From: Sphaerolaimus hirsutus
Taxonomy: Eukaryota; Nematoda; Chromadorea; Monhysterida; Sphaerolaimidae
Reading direction: 5' to 3'
Assembly: GCA_964036195.1 (NCBI GenBank)
Contig: OZ038454.1
Coordinates: 7,192,001-7,256,000 of the forward strand
DNA: 64,000 nt
Shown: positions 35,961-47,330 of the stretch, one piece after another
Numbering within the stretch: position 1 is the stretch's first letter
Layout of the letters: every line of letters begins with the position of its first letter
The notes under the pieces: generated by a model
What the model was told of the DNA's origin: nothing
Database searches by the model: none
The model's input: only the letters and a program-made list of their open reading frames with translations
Position numbers and translations under genes: made by a program

Positions 35961-36392
35961 CCGTAAATCCTCGAATAAGTCCCCGGGGGAGTCATTTTTT
36001 CCTCAGAATTTTTTGAGGGGGGACTTATTCGAGGGGGGGAGTTATTTCTTCGTCGGAATATTGAGTACAATACTTGATCAGTATATCATTGAATGGGGTT
36101 AAGTAGGCTGCATAAACGTGTGAGCCAGTGCAATTCATGCAATAATATCAATGCTAGTGTGCATAAACTGCAAAATAATGAATGCTTTTAATGATCATAT
36201 ACATACATACGTTTTTTATACGTGGACTTTGTTCCCACCCATAAAAGAGGGGGGAGTTATTCGAGGGGGGGAGTTATTTTTTCCCCAGTCAGTTTACAGG
36301 GGGGAGTTATTCGAGGGGGGGAGTTATTCGAGGGGGGGAGTTATTCGAGGGGGGGAGTTATTCGAGGGGGGGACTTATTCGAGGATTTACGG
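35961..36392. mobile_element. TA-flanked family B element (432 bp, reverse)
   Basis: The inverted ends CCGTAAATCCTCGAATAAG and CTTATTCGAGGATTTACGG are nearly perfect and flanked by TA. Five tandem GGGGGGAGTTATTCGAG units occupy the right half. A further G-rich tail with GAGTAGATACGGTA ends near 36515. Confidence 0.8.
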
Positions 36393-37063
36393 TAATTGTA
36401 ATTGTAATTATGTAAAGCACTGCGTTATCTTTCTTCCGTCATTGGGGGGGGGGGCATATACAGGTGGGGGAAGTTAATTAATCAAGTGCGGGAAATTATT
36501 CGAGTAGATACGGTACCTTTGTTTAGCGATTTTCCACCATATTTTTAGTTATTTTACACTCATTTTTAGCGTTTTTTCGTTATTTTTTTCTTTCTACGCC
36601 TTGAAAAAGCCTATAGGGTATATTGAACCCCCCCCCCACCCCCCCCCCAAACAATTGAATGTTTAATACACCCAGAGTGAACGACATCCACGCGTGCTCA
36701 CCAATGTGATATTTGTTTTTACGAAATTGAGCCCGGCAGACTGGGATTGACATGAGTGAGAGAAAACGGCAATTTGCTTTATTATTTGGTTTTGTTGGCA
36801 TGCTTTTCAAGTTAGGATATAGGTAGAGTAGTGTAAATATGGTTCTGCTGTTATAATACTATTGCATAGCCTGCTGCAATAAAGATTTGATTTGAGAATT
36901 CCATTGTGATGGAAAAATATTTATTTTGATCATGTGAAGTGAATACCGTGTATCTTTATACTAGATTCAAATTGACTGCCACATTGCCGCCACCGGTGAA
37001 CATTAAAAACATTTTACTGATGTGGGTTGTTACTAGAGTTGTTTCATACCGTGGCATGAAATA

Positions 37064-37491
37064 CCGTATTTCCTCTAAATTACCCCCCCCCCCGAAATAC
37101 ACCCCCTAAAAATACCCCCCTCACAATAGCCACTGTGAATTATTAAGCCCCCCCCACCCTCGGAATACCTCCTGTAATTGCAAAAAACTGCAGTTTGTGA
37201 TTTGTGTAATGCAGAACACACGTTAAAAACAATGACTGCGTTACGTTAGAGCAGGTTTTATACCATACTTACTATCTATTTATACGAGTCTATAGACGCT
37301 TATACAGGGCGGTTATTGTTGCATTTTTCCACGTCCGCGTATACGTTACAAACAACAAATAAGTACAGGGGGTAAAAGAAAAAATCTGTCGAAATTATAA
37401 ACTCCCTTGAAATATCCCCTTGTTTAACTCCCTTCAAAATCGCCACTGTGAAAAAATAACCCCCCGGGTGGGGTATTTCGGGTAAATACGG
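37064..37491. mobile_element. TA-flanked family A element (428 bp)
   Basis: CCGTATTTCCTCTAAATTAC and GGGTAAATACGG ends flanked by TA. Interior AACAATGACTGCGTTACG as in 2005-2435. Confidence 0.75.
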
Positions 37492-37839
37492 TATTGCTTT
37501 ATAGTGCAATCATGGAAGCAAATTGAACATTATATCTTTAAACGTATTTATTTCTGGACATGTGCGTAAAATGCACATACACATTGATGCACAGATAGCA
37601 CAAAAGCCTAACAGAAATTGTTGTTGTCTGTTTGTTTATTACATGCCTTTATATCATTTTGGTCTGATGTTTAAAAACCATTTGAATTTTTCCATTAAAT
37701 GTTCACTTTCTGTCATTTATTCTTTTGCGTTTTTCGGTTTAATGATATAAAGAATTATAGAATTAGGTATATCTAGCCCGCGCTTATATTTATGTCCCCC
37801 GCAGTATTGGGTATGGATAACCGGCGAAATCTCGGCCGT

Positions 37840-38395
37840 AAAGTAAGCCCGGCCGTAAAGTAAATCCGGCCGTAATGTTTTGTACTAAATACGTATACGT
37901 TTATGTTTCCTCCCGAAAAAATACCGGTACTCACTTACTCGCGTACTTTTTGAAAGTACGCGAGTACAGAAAACGTAATTGAGAACATTTTTTGAGTGCA
38001 TAAAAAGCAAAAAAATCACTCACACGAATATAAACGGTTAAAAAACTAGCGTAAAATAACAGCGGAAATTATAGAATTCGCGATGGGTAGGGATAGCGAC
38101 GACTCTCGCTGTCACCTATACTCATTTTTACGTTCTCCTAGATACAAAATCGAAAAATTTCTTACTTTCACGCTTTCCCTGAGTATTTACAGATATTTAC
38201 GTTTACTCACCTTTTACACAGCGTAAAAGTAGGAAAATTTTACTTTACATTTTCTGTACTCAGGTGTGACTAAAAATAAAATACTTAACGTTTACGTTTA
38301 AAGTTCAGTACTTTTAACAACTCTGCCGTAATGATGCCCGGCCGAAAGTAGGACCCTCTACTTTACGGCCAGGTTTACTTTACGGCCGGACCATC
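37840..38395. mobile_element. CGGCCGTAAAGTAA palindromic element
   Basis: CGGCCGTAAAGTAAGCCCGG with a second copy on the left and TACTTTACGGCCAGG, TTACTTTACGGCCGG on the right form an inverted pair. A hAT-like element (37878-38325) is inserted at the centre. Confidence 0.6.
37878..38325. mobile_element. hAT-like insertion with exact 8-bp TSD
   Basis: CCGTAATG flanks both sides (37870-37877 and 38326-38333). The right end TTTTAACAACTCTG is typical of the family; the left tip has lost the CATAGTTG part. The interior GGTACTCACTTACTCGCG with its complementary AAAGTACGCGAG is shared with 12520-13023. Confidence 0.8.
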
Positions 38396-38529
38396 CCCTG
38401 GATAACCCATCGTCTTGCGACGAGCAAACTCTTTTTAGTCAAAACGTGTTGTTATCACATAAATATCCACATTATCACCCATTGCCATGTGCATAATTTA
38501 CTATTATGCTGCGATTACAGCTCAGGCAT

Positions 38530-38960
38530 AAAATTGACTGGGCGTAAAATTGATTTTGGGCATAAAATTAATTACAGATGAATGGATAAAGATAGAACAT
38601 CGTTATTTCAGTCAAAGAAAGCTTAGACGCAGACGTTTCTTGTGTCCAAAGCTCATGAGTTTATTTCAATCATACTGGGAGTTATGAATTTTAGCACAAT
38701 TTTTTCAATTATGCGCTGTAAGTTGCGTAAAATTAGGGCGTAAAATTAAAAAAAATTGCGCCAAAATTGATAACTTCTAGTACAATTAAAATAAACTGAT
38801 GAGCTTTGGACACAGACAACATCTGCGTGTGTGCCTTCTTTGACTGAAATTACAACGCCATATCTTTATCTATTCACCTGTAATTAATTTGACGCCCAAA
38901 AATCAATTTTACGCCCGGTCAATTTTACGCCTGAGCTGTAATCGCAGCATTAGGTATATT
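38530..38960. repeat. GGGCGTAAAATTG inverted repeat
   Basis: CTCAGGCATAAAATTGACTG at about 38522 faces CCGGTCAATTTTACGCCTGA at about 38915, each followed by GCTGTAATCGCAGCAT or its complement (ATGCTGCGATTACAGC). The block looks like one MITE of about 430 bp; fragments of a relative are near 17400. Confidence 0.6.
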
Positions 38961-39220
38961 TATGATATTTTTCATGACTGTATAGTTGATAAAAATTTTT
39001 TATTGCATTACATCTACGCTGCTCATATGCATAATATAGGTACACCAATCAAGTAGATATTTTCATGACATGTTATGTATCATCATTAGCAACGATGGGC
39101 AATTTTTCTTAAAAACACCATTTCTGTGTTTTTTCAATTGAATATCTGTGTTTTGAGTTATTCTTCGAAAAAGTAGCTCTGTCTACTTATAAATCGATAA
39201 GACTTTAAATGAGATTTATT

Positions 39221-39485
39221 TATACTCAGCGGACCGCAATATGCACCCAAAATTATTTATGTCTTGGTCGATAACGCGCGAGCTGGATACTTATGTGTGC
39301 ACTTTCACAAAAAGAAAAATATTTAAAAAAGAAAAAGGCGGAGTGAGGAATGTTGAAATGAGGAATGTTTTTTTCCCGAAGTGTTTTTTCTTTTTTTGCT
39401 GGAATTATTTTTATTTTATTAATGATGACGTCAGGATGGAGAGTTTCCTTCAGAAAAATGCATAGCGTGTGGTCCGCCGATTATA
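39221..39485. mobile_element. MITE, TACTC(A/G)GCGGACCGCA family
   Basis: The ends TATACTCAGCGGACCGCA and TGGTCCGCCGATTATA are inverted. The right half (GGAGAGTTTCCTTCAGAAAA) is the reverse complement of 42616-42640 in the sister copy at 42592-42858. Confidence 0.75.
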
Positions 39486-39489
39486 CCTA

Positions 39490-41420
39490 TAATTATGTTT
39501 TGGTGAAAACTTGAATTTTTCATCAGATCTATTTCTCAACCGATTTTCACCAATAAACACATAAAATTGTCAAATTCACCTGGAAACTTTTTATGTTCAG
39601 ATTATGTGCATGCATTTTCATAATAATAATTTCATATAATAGTTCGGATAATTTCATTGTATGGGAATTGGAAAAGAATGGGACACAAATCCATACACGG
39701 GATACACATTTGTATGAGATCACAAAAAAAAAAGAAATTAATTTACAACCTAAAACATTAATTTTACATGTTTTTCAAAACCTTGTTGTCACCGATTTGC
39801 ACGTGCAACGGTGTCATCGAAAAAGGGCATCAAACATTGACATGAAAAAACATGACATTTGCGAGACTGTTTGTTTCATGGTTAGATGCTATTTATTTGG
39901 AATGATAGATTTTCAAAGCTACTATATAGATTTATCCAACCACAAGCTTTAATGCCAGAAAAATGATGAATTTTAATCACGTGTAAGTTCCAAATACAAT
40001 CCATAGAGGTAGAAATGTAACTGGCTTAATAAATTCGTAGGTATACAGAATAAAATAAAATTGAAAAATTTGAATTAAATAATTTGAACTCAAAGTGTAA
40101 GCATGAATATTGCAACTAGCAGGATTCTCTCTGATCACACATACCATATTTCCTCAAAATACCCCCTAAAAAGGGACCCTTTGAATTTATAAACCCCCCT
40201 CGAAATACCCCCCAAACACCCCCCCCCCCGCAAATACCCCCTCCCAATTTTGAGTAAATCGCATTTTAAGTTTCCAATCCAATTCCAGGTTTATCCTGCG
40301 TGTCCAATTTGGCTCTCTCGCGAATACCATTAAGTTTCAAATGTTGACAATAAAGTGTAAAATTTTCAGCCCCTTCTCTCAATGTATACGTGAAAAATGG
40401 GCTGTCCATAGAATTCCATTTGGACAGAGCAAAACTGTTTTGGGGAGGGAAATGAACTTGTCGACTTCTTGCACTAACAAATAAATATTTTTTTTTAATT
40501 CTGTTTTAAATTGTAGATGATGTCCGTCTCATATATATGTCCAGGTTTTTTTCTCTTTCATTTGATACCATGTTTTGCAATAGAAGTTCAAAGAGGATGG
40601 AGAAATTGTTGTGGTGCTCAAAACATTACAAAACATTTTTAAAATTACATCCCTGTATCTGTAATTATCGCATTATCACAGTAAAAAGCCCTTATTTTTT
40701 CACATAAAAAAACAAACAAACTGAATTTAATAACATTTCCGCAAAACAAATAATGATATTTTTATACGATCAACTTTATAATTTTAAAAAAAATCACAAG
40801 TGCAATTCAAACAGCTGATTTTGTATGTAAATGAAAGCCAAAAAAATGAACAACAAGTGAACACTGACTGTGACAGTTTTACATTCAATACACTAGCACA
40901 AAAAAATAAAAACAATTGTATTGTATTGTTTTCAGAAATGTTTTTTTATTTCATATAAAAATCTGTCATGAAATTTAACATAAACATGAACCTTTTTGTA
41001 AACTCAAAAGTTATCTGGATCTATCCATGCAATTGAGGAATTGAGTGAAAGTCTTGTAAAAGAAAAGTAAAGATGCGAAAAAAGGCTTGTAAAAATCACA
41101 TAGTCTTTTTATGTTTCCAGAGATTTTTTCAAAATTATTTACTGTATGTGCACAACTTCCAAGTGTCAGTGCAAAGGGTATAAATTAACTGCCAAGCACC
41201 CAGTAGAGGCCATTACAACACTCCAGCCTGCAGCAAAAACACCAAAAACTCCAGTCCAGCTGAGCCAAGCAGTGCAGCTGTAAAGCCAACCTGCATGTAT
41301 AAATCACTTTCACAAATATTGAATAAAAAGTATTTTATGTTATATGAATCCCAAGTTTTCTACGACCCCATCATTACATGCAGCATAAAATACTGCATGT
41401 ACACTCTTAATTTTACATTA
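39490..41420. other. AT-rich stretch with repeat fragments, no supported gene
   Basis: 39500-39600 resembles the CTCAGCCATTTCTC repeat. A family A half element lies at about 40142-40262. A TATA box and a poly(A) signal lie close together near 41179 and 41322. Open frames such as 39593-39952 are within repeats and show no domain. Confidence 0.4.
41179..41327 (+). promoter_or_regulatory. TATA box and close poly(A) signal, LTR-like
   Basis: TATAAATTA at 41179-41187 is followed about 140 bp later by AATAAA at 41322-41327. In a gene-free region this spacing resembles the promoter-R-polyA part of a solo LTR, but no LTR edges or target duplication were found. Confidence 0.25.
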
Positions 41421-42187
41421 ACCCATCCATCCAGTGTTTTTTAAAGGATTTTGGAGTAAGTTGGCAAAAATCCTAAACTAGCGATGCCTGGCCTGGATGA
41501 TTTTGCTACTTTTGGTGTGTACAGCGATGCATTTTCACATATGTTGCAAAGATATTGAAAACTGGCACATACAGTTTTCAAAAATGTTCTGCAAATGTGA
41601 ACTTTGAACAGCAAATGTGACTTGCTGAAACCAATATTCACATATGCTTTCACTTATTGAAAAATAAAAGTGCAAATTGCACACTTTTGAAAAGCTACAG
41701 CGACGCGTCGCCCAGAAGAGTTTTCAATAAGGAACATTGAAAACCAGCTTGTGTGGCCACAATGAGGAGTAGGGGGAGTTATGCCCATATATTGCCCAAG
41801 TTTTAGCTTTGCACCCCTCCCACAGCCAGAGATATGGGGGTCCTAAGTGAAACAAAAAATAGGGGGCAAAAATGTGTGGGCAGGTGTTTACTTTCATCGG
41901 TGACCGACTAATGGCAATCATTTCACACGTCTCTCCCAATTTAAAATCAAAATAATCCCTTAATCTCAGAAGTACAAGCGGATGAGAAACTGCTTTACTT
42001 TGTTTGAAAAATGCTTTGGGACTACTTAGATAAACTAAATTAGATGTTCATTATTTATCTGATAGTTCAGTGTTCATTATTTATCCGATGTGTTACCATC
42101 TCACCTCATTCAAAGCTAACACAATTTTCTTTTTTTTCGTTGTGTCCTGTTTTGTTCGCACAATTATATGCGTTTTTGATTAATATA

Positions 42188-42591
42188 CCGCAAATCCTCG
42201 GATAACACCCCCCTTAAATAACTCCCCCTGTTGGAGAGATGAGGAAAAATTAACCCCCCCCCCCTCGAATAACTCCCCCCTCTTGAACAACTCCCCCTCT
42301 GTATGTCAAGGATACAATACAAAAATACATAAGAATATTAGCGTACGGCAGCGACAGCATATACATGATGTGTATGCAGTGTATATGCATCTTTTTGTTG
42401 TTGTTGGACAATTAAATACCTGAATTACATGAGTTGACAGACTGCGCCCATACAATCAATTCAGTCCAATTTTCTGAGGAAAATATAAGTCCCCCCTCGA
42501 ATAACTCCCCCTCCCCCCTTTGAATAAGTCCCCCCACAAATACCCCTGACAAAATAATAACTCCCCTGGGGTCTTATTCGAGGATCTAGGG
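42188..42591. mobile_element. TA-flanked family B element (404 bp)
   Basis: CCGCAAATCCTCGGATAACA and TTATTCGAGGATCTAGGG ends flanked by TA. It directly abuts the element at 42592. Confidence 0.65.
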
Positions 42592-42858
42592 TACTCGGCG
42601 GACCGCATGCTATGCATTTTTCTGAAGGAAACTCTCCATCATGGCGTTATCATTAATAAAATAAAAATAATTCCACAAAAAAAGAACAAAACACATGACG
42701 GAAAAAGCATTACTAGTTTGTACGCGACTCCGCCTTTAAATTTTTTTTCTTTTTGTGAAAGTGCATACGTAGTATCCAGCTCGCGCGTTATCGAGCTAAA
42801 ATTATCGTTACAAAAATACGTTTAGGCGAATACCTTGCGGTCCTCCGGCTCCGAGTAC
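42592..42858. mobile_element. MITE, TACTCGGCGGACCGCA family
   Basis: GTACTCGGCGGACCGCATGC at the left and GCGGTCCTCCGGCTCCGAGTAC at the right. The interior is homologous, on the other strand, to 39221-39485. Confidence 0.75.
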
Positions 42859-43065
42859 CTAGTTTTCATTTAAACATTTTTGGCATATATCCAGAGCTAA
42901 CCCGTTGCAGAAGGTACCTGCCTGGATATCTGCACAAGATAAGCCAGTCAGTGCTGAATTATCCAACTAGCCTAAAAAATAATCATCAGCCAGAGTTTCC
43001 ACTGTTGGCTTAATTGGCCAAAGGTTTCTGACTTCAGCAGATGCTTCTTAATGAACTATTGTGGG

Positions 43066-43443
43066 CATAGGCGGCGCAAGGTCCCAATTTGTGCTTGTGA
43101 CATTCACATTAGCGAAAATTTCACCTTGTGACACCTAATTATCGGAGCCCTTGTGTGAAGTTGGCAGCCAGCCAAAAATTTCGAAATCGCTATAAATACA
43201 TATAAAATAGGCTTAAAATAGATATATAACCATGTAAATATATAGATGGAAATATTGATTATGAAGGTGAAAATTGGCAAAATGGAGCCAATTTTAGCAA
43301 TTTTGTGTTAATTTTGAGCTTTCACACTCGTTTGTACAATACACGCATGTGAATGTCACAATGTGACAGTGAAATTTCTGCTTGTGACCCCAAATATCCC
43401 TCTTGTGACATTCACAAGCATACAAGCACTTACGCCGCCTATG
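43066..43443. mobile_element. hAT-like element with exact 8-bp TSD (378 bp)
   Basis: The ends CATAGGCGGCGCAAG and CTTACGCCGCCTATG are inverted, and ATTGTGGG flanks both sides (43058-43065 and 43444-43451). CTTGTGACATTCACA motifs are repeated near both ends in inverse order. This family differs from the TTGTTAAAA group. Confidence 0.85.
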
Positions 43444-43718
43444 ATTGTGGGTGGCTAATTACATGTATAATGAATGTGGTTGCAATTTATAGGCAGGAGC
43501 AGCTGATAAATTGATCACGTTGTATAAGCGTTTGCCTAAATAGACATTCTTCACTGTTTGATGTTGAGGTCTTGATAATTTGTGGTATAATATTATGCTG
43601 GCTCTTGTACTCTTGTACTGGGGTACGTCACATTTCCCATTTTGCTGAATTCCGGGTATTTTTTTTTTAGTTTGTCGGTTATGTTCATATATTTACATAT
43701 TCACTTCAAGTAAATGTA

Positions 43719-44143
43719 TCGTATTACCTCGAAATACCCCCAGGGGGTTTATTATTTCGCCAGCAAAATTTGAGGGGGGGATAATTCGAGGGGGGGGTTT
43801 ATTCGAGGGGGGGGTCTATTATTTCGCCAGAAATTTTCAGAAATTCCGCATACTAAGACGTAGAAAAATCAAGCGTTTACATAGACGTATATGTGTTTTT
43901 AGGCATATATAACTGTATATACACATAAACCCTTCCCTAACATCACTCAATCATCAGTCTTAACGTGTGTTCTGACTTGTACAGATCACAAACAGCGGTA
44001 TTTGTCATGTACGTTCTCTTTACACTCAATTTTAGGGGGGTATTTCGAGGGGGGGGTTTATTATTTCCTCAGCCGAAATTTAGGGGGGGTATTTCGAGGG
44101 GGGGGGTTAATTCAAGGGGGGGGGGTAATTCGAGGTAATACGG
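43719..44143. mobile_element. TA-flanked family A element (425 bp, reverse)
   Basis: TCGTATTACCTCGAAATACC and TTCGAGGTAATACGG ends with TA on both sides. Long G runs separate GTATTTCGAG units in the right half. Confidence 0.75.
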
Positions 44144-44224
44144 TAGTTATGTAGTCAATAGTTTCAAACTGTATAGCTATCACAATCAAAACAAAATGGA
44201 CAAACACACATCCAAATTTCATTT

Positions 44225-44470
44225 CTGTAAATATTTCCTCTTTCCATTTTCCGTTTTTTGTCATTTCATTTTTCCGTTTTCCATTTTATAGCTGATAATT
44301 TTTCTACTATTCCATTTTCCAACAAGTGAAATGTTTTTACCTTTTTATTTTCCAGTTAGTAAAATGTGTTACCAGTCCATTTTCGGTTTTCCAGCTATTG
44401 AATACTATTCCATCTTTCCATTTTCTTTACCTTTTTATTTTATGTGAAGTAATGTTTTTATACCTTTGTA
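44225..44470. repeat. TTTCCGTTTTCC-type repeat tract
   Basis: Variants of CCATTTTCCGTTTTTTG recur, the opposite strand of the GGAAAACGG tracts at 17505-18204 and 20637-21203. No ends were seen. Confidence 0.5.
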
Positions 44471-44757
44471 TTTTTTATAATATACAAATATATATGTATT
44501 TGTATTTCATGGAGATTTATGGGCAGTACGTACGACTACCAATAAGCATTAATAATAACTAAATTATTCATCTGAATTCACAATTAGTTTTTTAGTATTT
44601 TTGTTAATCACAAAGCAAAACAAGTTCATAGAAGTCCTTGCGTCATCGTTTACCGATGTAAATATAAATACAATTTGTCAACCATTAATGAACAGCTCAA
44701 ATAATTTGATTAGGCTGTGCTTTGATTACGCTGTCTAACAAAGTTGATTTTGTATTC

Positions 44758-44800
44758 GTTTTATAAAATCTAGATTTACTGTGTATTTTTTCACTCACAG
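44758..44800 (+). promoter_or_regulatory. Possible globin promoter or 5'-UTR splice acceptor
   Basis: TTTTATAAAATC (from about 44759) could be a TATA box about 115 bp before the globin start. TATTTTTTCACTCACAG, ending near 44800, is a strong splice-acceptor-like sequence, so the 5' UTR may instead be spliced from an upstream exon. Confidence 0.3.
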
Positions 44801-44875
44801 GAGAATTCTACTCAAATACTACTTCATCGCACCATTTTCTATTCTATTTTAACACAAAACTGAATTATTACACAA

Positions 44876-46520
44876 ATGGGCAACAAAACATCCAAAAAAC
44901 GTTCAAAAAACATCCTCACTGAAGCCGAGTGCGCCTGCATCCAAAAAGCGTGGCGCGCTGTGTCCCGAGCATCCCAGTCAAACGCAGATGGTCAAATAAC
45001 ATCCTTCGGCTTGGATGTTATGTGCACACTTCTGAGCAGTAAGCCGCAATTGGCCAAAGTGTACGTGATCGACGAACACACTTGTTTGCACGATCCAGTC
45101 GCTTTGAGGCACGATATCAGAGTGCAGGACCAGGTGCCAGTTCCGCAAGTGGAGAAGTGAGATGCAGAATGGCAAGGGCGAAGTGAATTGGCAAGCAAAT
45201 TGGCAAAAGCGAAGTAACAAAAAAGAAAAAGTGATTTGCCTTCGCTTTTGCCATTTTACTTATCACTTGTCCACTTGCGAAACTGGCCCCAGGCTGCCAG
45301 GATTGACCAGTTTGTGGAGAGGACAGTGGACATGCTGGACACAAAGGAAAGGGTTGGTCACTGTTGGTGATGTAAAAGCGCCATGGTGCTGGCGCCTGGT
45401 GCTAGCGCCAAAGCAAAAAGCGCCATGGCGCTTGGCGCTATTTTGCTGTGGCGCCATTGGCGCTTGGCGCTGAAGGTCGGAAAAGCGTCATGGCGCTTTT
45501 GGCGCTTGGCGCCAAAGTTTTGGCGCTTTTTCTATCACTACCCAGGACACTACTGTGACTCTGTGTATGGTTCGGTACTCGGCGGACCGCAAAGTATTTA
45601 TGTGCAGAATCCTACTATAATTTAATGAATAAAATCTTGTGATAAATTTTGTAATTTATTATTCCACAGTAAAAACGAAATATTATGATGGAAAACTGTA
45701 TAATTTTTGGTCCATTATTCAGATGGGTTATGGTAGGTTTCCACACTAAGTGTGATGTCCTCCGAGGCTCCGAGTATACTCAAAATTTGTTACTTGTTCT
45801 CCAATTTTTTAATTACGCGTTATTCGTACTCAATGCAGGCTGCACATCTGTGTCAACGGGTTGGCAGAGTGCACTTTTACAAAGCTGTGAATTTGGACAC
45901 TGAGAATGAGAGCAGTGTGAGGGACATATTTCTGCACAAATTGCAGAAGCCGGCAGGTGAGTGAAGTGCAGCTCGGTGATGATGTGCCACACACACCATT
46001 TTTGTGTACAGCCACCACCTGTATACAGTGTTTCGTACTGTTTTGTGCAAACGGTTTGCCAAAATGGTCGAGAATTTCATAATTGTAAACAAGTGTGTTT
46101 GAATAATTCGTAAAAAGAAACAATATATTTATGATGCCAATATTTTGTGGCATTTTTGACAATTGGCATCTGGTGCCATTTTTCTGAAAGTTTTTCTTTG
46201 TGTGTTGTGTATTTTGAAGGTTCATTTTTACTGGCCTGTACCTTCATTTCACTACATTTGTTCCTTAATATTTTTTAATGCAACCTCAATTTGGCTGGTA
46301 CTTAATCTTGGTATTATAATACAATGTATTTACGCGTCTGTTCATACGATATCGCTTTTATGCATTTGTAGCGGAATGGAGTACGGTAGAAAGAGAGATG
46401 GCGCATCAGGCGTGGACAAAATTGATAGACTTCATGGTTGTGGAGATCAGAAACGGCTACATGGCAGCCATGATGGAATCGTTTTATGATCGAGACCACG
46501 CAAATGTTACCGCCATGTAA
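44876..46520 (+). CDS. Globin, four exons, probably N-myristoylated
   Basis: Exons 44876-45133, 45293-45352, 45839-45956 and 46372-46520 join in frame (phases 0, 0, 1) into 194 residues, and all three introns are GT-AG. MGNKTSKK is a myristoylation-type start as in membrane-linked globin X-like proteins. Globin landmarks: A helix LTEAECACIQKAW (residues 14-26), C-helix Pro in SSKPQ, E/EF segment ARIDQFVERTVDMLD in exon 2, proximal (F8) His in VGRVHFYKAV of exon 3, and G/H segment ending AWTKLIDFMVVEIRNGY in exon 4. By eye the CD1 Phe aligns with Tyr and the distal E7 residue with Gln, both departures from the norm, so ligand chemistry may differ. Intron positions avoid the classic B12.2 site. 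Introns hold transposons. No AATAAA lies just after the stop. Membership is well supported; the subfamily is inferred. Confidence 0.85.
45134..45289 (+). mobile_element. Palindromic MITE forming intron 1 of the globin gene
   Basis: The inverted ends GTGCCAGTTCCGCAAGTGGA and TCCACTTGCGAAACTGGCCC bracket a 156-bp element whose arms (TGGCAAAAGCGAAG and complement) pair over most of the length. CAG precedes it (45131-45133) and follows it (45290-45292). Intron 1 (45134-45292) is therefore the element plus one CAG: the donor GT is the element's first two bases and the acceptor AG comes from the duplicated CAG. The same terminus occurs at 26085 and, inverted, at 28905. Confidence 0.75.
45366..45542. 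mobile_element. GCGCC-repeat hAT-like element in globin intron 2
   Basis: It opens TGGTGATGTAAAAGCGCC and closes GGCGCTTTTTCTATCACTA. The body is TGGCGCTT repeats as at 26126-26424. No clean target duplication. It fills most of the first half of intron 2. Confidence 0.6.
45575..45779. mobile_element. TACTCGGCGGACCGC MITE in globin intron 2
   Basis: GTACTCGGCGGACCGCAAAG at the left, CTCCGAGTATAC at the right. The interior matches 344-536. With the GCGCC element it accounts for most of the 486-bp intron. Confidence 0.65.
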
Positions 46521-46599
46521 GCATTGGTATATACTCGAATAATTCACCATCTTTGAAAAATACCCTCCCCCCCTGAATGATCCCCCCCTACAAGTGATC

Positions 46600-46797
46600 C
46601 ACTTCTGGCAAAATTTTGCTTTTCATTTTCCGGCATTTCATTTTTCTGTTTTCTGTTTTCCAGCAAGTGCAAATTTTTCCCATGTCAGTTTCTGTTTTCC
46701 GGCAAGTGCCCAAAAATTTCCATGTCTGTTTCCGTTTTCCGGCAATTACAAAATTTTTGCTGTAACAATTCCGTTTTTTTCCGTTTCCAAACAACAC
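46600..46797. repeat. TTTCCGTTTTCCGGCAA repeat tract with an ACACCCTA end
   Basis: Four to five units of TTTCCGTTTTCCGGCAANN lead to AACAACACCCTAAT, which corresponds to the right end of 20637-21203. The left end was not found. Confidence 0.5.
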
Positions 46798-46999
46798 CCT
46801 AATCACTACTACTGTAAATCCTGCACACAAATACATAAAGCCAGTATAAAAGTTGTCATTTCGCTGCGCAGACTTCTGCAGAACTGCCTTGGTGTGTTAT
46901 CGGGTATGCCTACAGAAAGAAGCCCCGTTAACAGTGGTTTGGCAACCCCTTCAATGTCAAGAAAGACAAGTGCCCAGTTGGTTTATGTTATTTTACGTT

Positions 47000-47228
47000 G
47001 ACATACCCTATTTCCTCAAAATACCCCCCCCCCTCTCGAAATACACCCATCAAAATGGTCACTATGAATTTATAAAACCCCATCAAAATGCCCCCCCCCC
47101 CCCAAAGTGAGTGTAAATGACAAAAGCTGCGGTTTGACGTCTGGGCAACGCAGAACAGGCGTTAAAAACAATGACTTTGTTATGTTAGAACATGGTTTAT
47201 TTTATACCATCTACATACTTATACTAGC
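47000..47228. mobile_element. Half of a family A element
   Basis: CCCTATTTCCTCAAAATACC, C runs and the AACAATGACTTTGTTATG interior are present; the right half is replaced at about 47228 by unrelated sequence (TAGCAGGATTCTCTCCGACC) that also adjoins the half element near 40125. Confidence 0.55.
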
Positions 47229-47330
47229 AGGATTCTCTCCGACCTTCGGTCGGGTTTATCATGTTTTACTATACTTTAACAAATACTAATGGACACTTGT
47301 TACCACATCAATTATGAATCCCTTTGAAAA

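Noticed and set aside
44978..45344. Minus-strand ORFs across globin exons 1 and 2
   Set aside because: They are antisense shadows of the globin exons and the palindromic intron element.
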